This document shows, in pieces, positions 55,201-64,000 of a DNA stretch of 64,000 nt. The number at the start of each line of letters is the position of its first letter. Position 1 is the first letter of the stretch. Below the pieces are notes generated by a model that searched no databases, was not told the origin of the DNA, and saw only the letters and a list, made by a program, of their open reading frames with translations. The DNA comes from Brachionus rotundiformis (Eukaryota > Rotifera > Eurotatoria > Ploima > Brachionidae): NCBI GenBank assembly GCA_016802295.1, contig JAESIW010000090.1, forward strand, positions 1,398,858-1,462,857, given 5' to 3'. The position numbers were made by a program, and so were the translations under genes.

Positions 55201-57580
55201 ATTATTTTAAATTTATTTAAGGAAACAAATTTATCACGAGTTTATTATGTTCTTGACTATGATTGCATTTTGAGTTTATAATTTTATAATGATTAGCATA
55301 ACATAATTTATAATTTGCTTTAAGGCAAAATTTAACTTTGTTTCATTAGAAAAAGAAAGAATTTTTAATTAAAATAATTTTCATGAGAGCGAAAATTTTT
55401 TATTTTAAGCTTCTTATTTAGCTCAAATATCGTGAAGTAAGAGGAAAAAATAAGACATTGAATTATTTTTAGGTCTTTATTTTGCCTTATATATTCATTG
55501 ACTAAATTAATAAATATTTTATTTTTAAATTATCACAACAAAGAAGCCATCTGGGTTTAGATATTAAATACTGGTATTTTGGTTATATAAGACAGCATTT
55601 AGTTTAATTTTTGTATAGAATATAATGATTGATAAGTACCTGAGCACTTTCTAATAGTTCGAACAAATTATATTTTGATAAAAAATGCTATACAAACAAA
55701 GTGTGTAATTTACATTGTATACATAAATTTCTGAAATGAAAAAATAAGATAACTTTATTTATAATTGATTGATAGGGAAATCTTTTTACTTTAGTTTAAG
55801 CGGAACAGATTTTTGTAGCCTAATTTTTAACAATATTCAAATTAGCATAATTTATTATTTAATTAGAGATGAAATAATTTGTCAAATTTATTTTTAGACA
55901 AAAACTAACAGTTAATTTTGCCACTTAAGAATATTTTTTATGTTAACTATAGGATATATTTGACAAAAAAAATTAAAGGATTTTTATTTTATTAGATATC
56001 AAAACTCGAACAAGATAGAATCAGGTGACTTTTTGTTGATAATTTAATTAATAATAGTAAAAAAACAAATTGCTACTTGTGAACGCTCATTCGGTAATAA
56101 TAAATTAAAATGCACTTAATTATTATTCAAGGTATTGTGTTATTATTATTCTAAATAAACACCCTAAAGTTATGATTAGTAGTAAACTTGGTTTTAGGTA
56201 AAAAGAGTATCTGTCTCTAGTTATTGAGAAAAAAATTTCCTAATTTACATAATCCAAATGATCCATTTTTACTTATTTGTAAATTGGTTTGCAAATTCTA
56301 ATAAAATTTGGTTAAATTTGATTTTTATAAGATTAAATGGTGGTTTGGTCCTTGTCTATTCTCAATATTAGCATGAATTATAATATCTTAATGGGCTTGG
56401 TCGGCATTTTGTTAAAAAAACAAGTCAGTAACAAATCAACATGCTTAAGTTTATATCATAATATTAAATTTAGATAAAAGTTATTTTTTTAGGTTTTAAT
56501 CTGTTTTTATTTTATGTTTTACAATTTTAGCAGTCTTTTAAAAGAAAAATTTTATTTTTAAATTGCTCAACTTATATATTTAGGTAGTTATTAAAAATTA
56601 GCATCTGATTTAATAGCAGATAGCTCATGTACAAAAACAGTTTATTTATATAAAAGGACTTAATCACTGTTACTACTGAAACCAAACAATATTATTAATC
56701 AAATAGATTATTTATAAAAATATAATCTTTAAAGTGTTTATCAAAAATTGAATAAACTTCCAAATGAGCTCAAATTAATTACTCGGGTAAATTTTTCCTT
56801 AAGTTGCTTTGGCTTCACTTGTGCTCAATTGAATTTAGGAATATTGCAAAAACAATAAATACAAGCAAGGTATAAGCTAAGCTACTTATCGTTATTTTAA
56901 CGATAACGACTAATTTTTTGTCTGTGGGAAAATTTGCACATATATTAAAATATTGTCAGAATGCTAATGACAGAAGAGATTTGTTGTCTATATTAACATT
57001 AACCAATGTGATATGATAGCATGCAATGAGGATATAAGATTGTAAAGGTTAAGTGTTATGTGTAGTTTACAGGTCGACAGGGTGACCCATATTCGGAGGC
57101 CAAATTATGCGCGTAGATCAAATCGAACTACGCCATTTTTATATATTTCTATTATCTCAAAAATAAATTATTAAAACTCATAACTCGATTTTATTCCTAA
57201 TTTGAAGCAAACGCCATGTTTGATAGAAAAATTTATAATTTAGAAGCCTTGATCGCTTTTCTCTCGTTGTTTTCCAATTAGAACAAAACAAAAAATTGAT
57301 TTTTCTTCATATTTTCGGTTGTTAAATAAATTATTATAATAAAGTGTTGGCTTTCTTTCTCTTCTTACTGACTGCATTAGTTATTATGTTGAACAATTTG
57401 AATCGTATTCTTGCTATTTTTCTTCAATCTAGATTAGTTTAGCTAATAAATATCTGACCACGTACCTTCATTTAGATAATTAATAAAGCCCGTACACACA
57501 TACACAAGTATAGGCCATTTGAGAGCGTAGTTGTTTGCCAATAGAGTGTAAATGAATTGCGACTAGACCTACAAGCACAA

Positions 57581-60500
57581 ATGTCTCAAACGAAGACTCA
57601 AATGGTAAAGAGCTCGTTCGGCGGTCATCTGTCGCCGACCGTGCACATCGGCTCCTCATCTTCGTCCTCGTCGACGCCCTCTCATGTCGACGACGACTCA
57701 TTGGCCAATTTAAACTTTGGCAATTTTAGCCTGTCCCAAAATTTACATCTGTACCAGAATCAAAGTTGGTCGACTACGGCCAAAAACAGTACTCACGAGA
57801 ACTCGTCGTCGACCTCATCTAGCTCGTCTAATTGGTCTTCGGCACAGGTCGAGTCAAATATGATGCTCGACGAACTGCTTAAAAACTCTTCCGCTGCACA
57901 ATCTAGTCTCAACGAACAACAGCAACGCAATAATGATCTGACCGACTCGAATTGGAGTCCGTTTAGCTCTATTCAGCAGTCGTCCGAGCCGAGTGCTCAA
58001 TGGTCATCAAGCGGCTGGCAAGCCGAAGCCGAGTTTGCTGCTGATTGGTCGGCTAAAAAGCCGCAACAGGTGCCGCCACAGGCTCAGTCAAAGTCATGGG
58101 CCAAAATTGTATCTCAACAATCGTCGCCGTCCACAAACGGCGCCAATCAGACAACGAATCAAAAAAATGAGCTTAGTCATGAATGGGACATTAAAGTGAA
58201 TCAGACAGTGCCGTGGAGTCTTGAGCCAAACAATCAAAATCAAACTCAAACAGTTGTGCCGTCGTCGTCGACATCGTCGGCCGCCTCCTCCTCTTCTTCG
58301 TCCACATCGTCCATATCGTCCAACGATAAGCTAATTAACAATCTAATTCAATTCAATAAGGACAGAGGCACCGAAATATGGCACGGCAACTCGAACAAAA
58401 CCTTGTGGGAGCAAAAGGAGACACCAGAGCATAATTGGTCGCCAAATCAACAAGCACCTCAATGGAACACCGGCTGGAATGAGTCGTGGTCAAGCGATCA
58501 GACTCTAGTTCAACATCAGCAGCAGATACAACACCAGCAACAAATGATGGCCAAGATAGAGCCGACTGGATGGGATGATCCCGATTTTAAGCAGATTAAA
58601 AAGAGCGATGATGGCACCGCCATATGGGGTGATCCGGAACAGGCCAAGATGATCAAAATACAAAAATGGTCGTACAGTACCAAACATGTGCCCAATCCGG
58701 CGACAACTAAGCCGGATAGTGAATTTTCATCTCAGTGTAAAGCTCAATCTCAATTTCCCACTTCTTCGTGGAATAATACGCCAGCGGCGCCAATTTTGAA
58801 TGACCTGACAAATGATATGAAATCAAACTCAGATTGGAACTCAGATCTTGTCGATACTAAGTCATGGCTTAAAGAGAACAAAAGTGAACACGAATGGGAC
58901 CAAGGCCGTGTGGATACAAGCAGTTGGGGCATTAATATAGCATCGGTAAGAAATATTATTTTTTTTTTATACATCTAAATGTCTGTGTGTACGAGTGTCT
59001 TGCGTTTATTTCTTATAACGAATGGGTATCTCTAGATCTTGTTGCTACACTTGAAACAATACACGAAAATATTTCTTTTTGATGAGACAAAAAATAACAC
59101 ACCTCTAAAACATTTAGTACATGCATTGCAAAAGAAAAAATTAATTTTTTTTTTTTTACTTGCAACTTCTAATCTAATTAAGATAAAAAACACAACCAAA
59201 AATCGATTAATAATCAATTTTATTACAGTCTTTTAAATTAACATTTAATATTTTCTCTCATATTTATCCAATTATGATTTTTTTATCATTTGATAATAAT
59301 TGCTAGCTATTAATTTATTTTTCTTAAATCAATATGCATTTAATTAAAGAGATATTGTTTGATTTAATTTAATTTTATAAATAATTTAAAATTAAAATTG
59401 AAAAAAAATATATTCTTAATACACTAAGAAACGAATACAAAAAAAAAATAAAAAAAAATAAATAATTAAAATTACCTGTTTAAAACTACAGGTATAAATT
59501 ATTACTATAGCTAATTTGGAAGGAAAAAAATAATTTGCTTGTGTAGTTAGATCTTGAGAACTCATTCGACTGCTATGTATTTATGTTGTAACATTGTTGT
59601 TGTTGTTAGACAAAAAATAACTTTGATCCATCGATCGGAGTTGTGGACACCAGCAAATGGTCGAATGGAACCCAGGTAGCCAACTCGACTAGTCAAGTGA
59701 CAGCGCCTAAGCCGAGCTCCCAGTCAAACACACCCGGTCTATTAAACATGGCCAATGCGGGCACAAGCGCTCAGGACTGGAGCCCGAACATGTTCAGGGT
59801 ATATGTGCACTCTAATTATTTGTTGTTGATTTAAATGTCATTTTAGCGCACTAAGCTAAAGACAAATGCTAATACATTTTTATCTTTTATTTAGGATGAA
59901 GAGGCCCGCAAGCTAAGTCGCATGAATAGCCACCCGTCTTGCAGCAACTTGCTGAACCAAAACCGCGCCAACAACAAAATGCCACTCAACTTTGCCAATC
60001 AAGCACCAGCACCCACCAATCCCCTCCTATGCAACAATCTTTCCCAGTCCCAACTACTCGACTCCTTTCAGCTAGCCGTTCAATCGAACCTAATCAGTCC
60101 CGATCTTCTCAACATCAGACTTCCATCGGAAGTCATAGCTTTACTCAACCAATTATTCCAAACGCTCAATTCGTACACAAACAACATGAATCGTATCAAG
60201 GCGCTTAACAAGCGTCAGACCCAATTAAATCCTCAGCAATTAAAAGTTGAGCTTGAAATGCTCAATCAGGATAATCAAACTCATAAGGAAAATTTGCTTA
60301 TTTATCAAAAGAAAATAAACAACGCTCACATGCTGCTCAAACAGCAGCAACAGCAAATGTCAGGCGCTGGCAATCTCATGGCCGATGTGAACAGCATTTC
60401 GTTGGATTTGCTCAAAGAGAATCAAAATCAGACAAAATTAATGCAGCTTATCCAAGAGCAAAAAATGGCTCAATTTGTATCACAAAAGTCCAACAGACAG

Positions 60501-61442
60501 CAACCACAAATGAACAAAGTACAACAACAATTGTCACAAAATTCCCTATTCACAAATAGCAACGCATCGACACCAGTCGGTGCTGGCCAATGGCCCGGCT
60601 TCAACGCGTTCATGAACGAGCAACAGCCTCAAATAGACGATCGGATAACGCCGTTCGTGCCTGGCAAGCCGTGGGCCGGCCAAGGACAGTCGTCGATCGA
60701 AGACGATCCAAATTGTACGCCCGGATCGTTCAGCAAGCCATTGCTTACTGAAACAATAGACCCAGAGACCATACTGTCCAATTTGACACGCGGCAACAAC
60801 TGGTCTAGCTCAGTTGACTTTCTCGGTGCAAATCAAAGTTCACTTTTGGGCATGTCCAACAACAACAACATCAATGGCAACAACAATGGCAATAGATTCG
60901 CACAACGAAACACTTGGGGCCAGAACAACTTCAATTCGCTCAATAACAGCATTGGATCGACGAGTGGCACCATTGGCGAGCAACTATGGGGCGTGCGAAA
61001 CAACTCCAACCGCAATGCAATCAACGCCAATTCGCCATCCAACATTAGACCAAACCAATTCAACCAGCTAATCAATCAACAGCAACAACAGCAGCAGCAA
61101 CAGTTCTATAGAAGCAATTCGTGGAACATCGGACCCGGCAGCACCGGCTCTGGCTTCAACAACCCATCTCAATTGAACATCAACAGCGGCCACTATTTGC
61201 TAATTAGAAATGTAACGCCACAAATGGACCAATCGACACTTAAAGCTCTATGTGCACAGTACGCCATCGGTCAGCTAACCTATTACAAGTACATACCCAA
61301 CAAGTCATGTGTTATTGTTAGATACAACACCAAAGAAGAGACAAACATAGCTCATGCCAAATTGAACTCAACACTACTTTGCAACACAACCATCAATACT
61401 CAACTGCTGTCCGAGAACGACTTTAAATACGAGCTATTTTAA
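57581..61442 (+). CDS. TNRC6: GW182/TNRC6 miRNA silencing effector
   Basis: Exons 57581-58945, 59610-59798 and 59895-61442 join in phase 0 to 1033 aa. GW182 proteins bind Argonaute through tryptophans and recruit PABP and the CCR4-NOT and PAN2-PAN3 deadenylases in P-bodies. The N-terminal half is low-complexity with more than a dozen spaced Trp in Ser/Asn/Gly context (NWSPN, GWDDPDF, IWGDPEQ, DTSSWG). Next come a Gln-rich, partly helical middle (LNPQQLKVELEML), a PAM2-like PABP-binding motif (TPFVPGKPWAG, about residue 770), further Trp (NTWGQN, SWNIGPG), and an RRM (about 950-1025, HYLLIRNVTPQMDQSTL...SCVIVRYNT). It is shorter than fly gawky (about 1380) and human TNRC6 (1700-1960). The ATG chosen is the first usable one; an upstream exon cannot be excluded. 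Confidence 0.92.
58946..59609 (+). other. First intron of GW182 gene
   Basis: 664 bp between donor TCG|GTAAGA and acceptor TTGTTAG|ACA, the largest intron of this gene. It is made of poly-A and poly-T tracts and shows no exon or known repeat. Confidence 0.7.
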
Positions 61443-63012
61443 GATTATTGATTAATTAAAAATTATAGATAAGATTGTTGCCAAGGCCGCATATATAACA
61501 GAAGCCGATTAATTAGCTTATTCGATTGATTAAAAAGCCTTCTAGTCTCTCAACACACACATAGAACAAGTGAACAACAATGAGAATAAAGCAATTGTCA
61601 GCCCGAGCTAGCATTACTATTCCACTATTCCACTTTAACACAAAAACATTTATGTCCACATTCCTTGTTCAGTTTCTTAGCCAAACTAATTCTAAGCATG
61701 CATTTAAAGCTGAGTGCAATCACATTTAATTAATTAATCAATCAAGTCAATTATTCATCTCTATCAGTATTCTGAGCAGTGTTTATCTGAAGTGCTTTTT
61801 TTTCAAGTCGACCATTGCCTGGTGCTTTTCTAAGATCTCTCAATCAAAACAAAACAATAATACTTCGGTGTATAGTCGATTCCTGAACAAAGATAAGACA
61901 AACATTATGTCACCACAACTGAATAATATATCAGTATTTTTACGGATTCCATTGTATACGGCTTTAGACGACAAACTTGCCTACTTTATAGCTCTGCGCT
62001 TATTTTTTAATCAAATCAGTGAAAACAATTTTATAAGCTTTCTTTATTTCTATATGAATAATATACATTAATTTTACTTTGTTCTTCTACTTAACTCTAT
62101 TATTTCCTCTTAATTTTATATTTTTTTGTTCATTTTTTTAAGACAAAACTGTTTTATTTGTGAAATTGAAAAATTATTTTAACTTGTTCGGGGTTTAGTA
62201 GAAAGCGCAAATAATAATTTTTCACTTAATATTCAATTATTTTAAACTTTAAAATCATTTTCATATGCTAAAATGATGCATCTTTAATTATCTCGCTAGA
62301 GACAAGACTAAAAACCACTCCCGATGGATGTAACATTGTTTTTCATTACTTTATTAAAATTATTGAGTTTTTTTTTTAATTATTTAGCAAATGGCTTGTT
62401 AATTAATTGATAAACAAGTAAAAAAAAATTGAAAAAAAAAGAAAAGAAATGCCAATTTTATTATTCGGTTTTTATTGTTTTTAGAATTATTTTATATTAT
62501 ATTAATAATCAGTCTAATTATTAAATTTTGAATTGGAATTTTTTTTTTTGGAAATTATTTCACAATGATTAATTTTTTGAAATATAAAAAATGATAGTTT
62601 TTTTTTTACAAATATATTAAATTTCACTCTTAATATCATTTCTTATTTTTATTTAATCTAACTATTTTTTTTTTGAATTTTATTCTTAATATTTTGATTT
62701 TTAATTAATTTTAATCTATTTTTTTTATTATGTAAATTGATTAATAATAACTGGCTTTATAATTAGTAAATAAAATAAATCCTCAAAAATTTTTTTCTTT
62801 TCTTGAATTAGATTACTCTGTGTCCAGTTCCATTTTTCGATTGGCAGTAAAGTATTAAAGACTACATTCTATTTAGATAGATGTTGTTTTATTTTTAGAA
62901 ATAAGATTATTTTTTAGATAAATTTTAAGTAAACATGAAATTTTCGAATAAAAAATTTTATTTCTTTTGATTAAATCACTTAAATGAAAATAGTCTTTAT
63001 AAGTAAATTTTA
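61443..63012. other. 3' flank of GW182 and convergent intergenic region
   Basis: No exon is supported. The first few hundred bases, with scattered short C/A-rich words, are probably the GW182 3' UTR; from about 62100 on the sequence becomes almost pure A/T with long homopolymer runs. Confidence 0.5.
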
Positions 63013-63793
63013 CTATTCGACAACTTCAGGGAAAATTCCAACTATTTGAGCCAATGTTCTTTTGTTAGTTTTAGCTGAATTTGATATCTCAAAAATGTCT
63101 TGCATATCGTAGGACTTAAGGGTGGTAATTACTTCTTCTGTGTCAAGTTTTTGAAATCTTGGAAAGTTCGTCCAGGTATGGTTATTTCATTGGTAAATCC
63201 GTTAAATATTGTCAAGTGATTTTATTAGATTTTTTAAATAAAAACCCATAACTTTCCCTTTGGCCAATCGATTTCTGCATTGTCATGAACAATTTTCGAG
63301 TTTTTCACTCGACAAATTTGATTATACTCAGAAACTTTGTGCAGTTTTGCCATTTCGTTCTTTAGATCTGTTTTGATTTCATCAATTTTTTCATCCATCT
63401 CTTTAAATTTGTCGTCAAATTTTCCATCCAGCTTTTTGAAATAGTTATCCAAAGTGGATTCAAAATCAGATTTGGTCAAATTGTTGTCCATAACATTTTG
63501 TAACCTTTGCTCAAATGAGTTAAATCGTTCAAAATCAATTGCACTGGCATTAATGCTGTCCAATTTTTCAAAAATTGGTGAATCCCAAATTGACTGGTCT
63601 AGCTTGATTAAATCGTCACTAACATCCATTGACGTTTGTTTAAGCATTCTAAGATGATCTAAATAAAAATTTTCTAAAACTACTGGGCTTAATTTAAAAA
63701 AATCTTCAAAGAAATGAAATGTCTGTAAAAATTGACTAGATATTTAGAGACTAAACAATCATACTAATCCTGTGTCAAAATTAACTCGTAGAG
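63013..63793 (-). CDS. Unrecognised coiled-coil protein, 3' part
   Basis: I do not recognise this gene. Exons 63793-63765, 63722-63253 and 63157-63013 keep frame and encode about 214 residues up to the stop; the 5' end lies beyond the window or in unrecognised exons to the right of 63793. The sequence begins LRVNFDTGLTFHFFEDFFKLSP, continues with a Leu/Asp-rich region and a charged coiled coil (FDDKFKEMDEKIDEIKTDLK), then NAEIDWPKGK, and ends QKLDTEEVITTLKSYDMQDI...AQIVGIFPEVVE. The last block looks like a small helical domain. Introns are 95 and 42 bp. No membrane segment is present. Confidence 0.65.
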
Positions 63794-64000
63794 CTTTTGA
63801 AGTGAAAAAAATTATTTCAAAAAACATTTGTACATGAAACAATTTAAATTGGCTAAAAGAATTTATCATAAAATCAAAATTTAAAAATAAGAAAAGCATG
63901 CGAACATAAAAAATTTTAACTTTGAAAAAGTGCAAAAAATGCGTTTTTTTCGAATTTTCAAAGTTAAATTTCTAACTCAATACTTAAAGTATCCAGACAA
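63794..64000. other. Right edge, probable upstream intron
   Basis: A/T-rich sequence upstream of the first recognised exon of the minus-strand gene. It probably belongs to an intron of that gene. No exon is evident. Confidence 0.4.

Larger units (their letters stand above)
42025..57580. other. 15.5-kb gene-free interval
   Basis: No exon, RNA gene or long frame can be supported between the divergent semaphorin and GW182 start codons. All frames above 60 codons here are short, AT-driven and without family resemblance. It contains a solo LTR (52034-52241), a duplicated block of about 150 bp (44007-44172 and 47018-47168), a GAA-repeat tract near 50855-50871, a small inverted repeat at 42283-42310 (ACTCGACTGATTAA and TTAATGTCAGTCGAGT) and many poly-A/T runs. 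The stretch 57060-57130 next to GW182 is richer in GC and may be 5' UTR or promoter. Unseen 5' non-coding exons of either gene, or small RNAs, could be present. Confidence 0.6.

Noticed and set aside
1..64000. Spliced-leader RNA gene, rRNA or tRNA genes
   Set aside because: I looked for the known rotifer leader, for rRNA words and for tRNA T-loops and found no convincing match by eye; a covariance search would be needed to be sure.

Overview
The window is metazoan nuclear DNA. It is strongly AT-rich between genes, and its genes are split by many short introns (about 50-70 bp) with GT-AG borders and a few longer ones. Gene content (GW182/TNRC6, semaphorin, TEX14-like pseudokinase, DEG/ENaC channels, cystatins) marks an animal. 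Base composition, tiny introns and compact gene spacing fit a small protostome; a monogonont rotifer (Brachionus-like) is my best guess, but this is inference without a database search.

Layout. 1-2185: repeats, including a foldback element of hAT type. 2186-8973 (+): seven-exon TEX14-like gene. 9.3-11.5 kb: LINE relic, two copies of a dispersed repeat and a two-exon cystatin (-). 12.1-13.2 kb (+): endonuclease III (NTHL1). 13.3-14.8 kb (-): first of three intronless DEG/ENaC channels. 15.3-19.5 kb (-): five-exon M16 metalloprotease. 20.5-23.2 kb (-): DTD2 and UTP14, only 112 bp apart. 24.0-28.6 kb: second and third DEG/ENaC genes (+) around RSL1D1 (-). 28.6-28.8 kb: a GC-rich island that folds into three hairpins on the minus strand. 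29.0-31.5 kb (-): GLD-2 poly(A) polymerase. 31.7-34.1 kb (+): LUC7-like and NIP7. 34.2-36.8 kb (-): a second, degenerate cystatin and a leucine-rich-repeat gene. 36.8-38.7 kb: nested repeats. 38.7-42.0 kb (-): transmembrane semaphorin. 42.0-57.6 kb: a 15.5-kb stretch with no convincing gene. 57.6-61.4 kb (+): GW182. 63.0 kb to the edge (-): the 3' part of an unrecognised coiled-coil gene.

Together: much of the content is RNA biology. UTP14, RSL1D1 and NIP7 act in ribosome assembly, DTD2 in tRNA proofreading, LUC7-like in 5' splice-site recognition, GLD-2 in cytoplasmic polyadenylation and GW182 in miRNA silencing. TEX14 and GLD-2 are germline-associated in other animals. The rest is sensory or neural (DEG/ENaC, semaphorin) or proteolysis-related (M16, cystatins). 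Exon joins were worked out by hand from splice sites and reading phase; each multi-exon model given here keeps frame throughout, but none is supported by transcripts.
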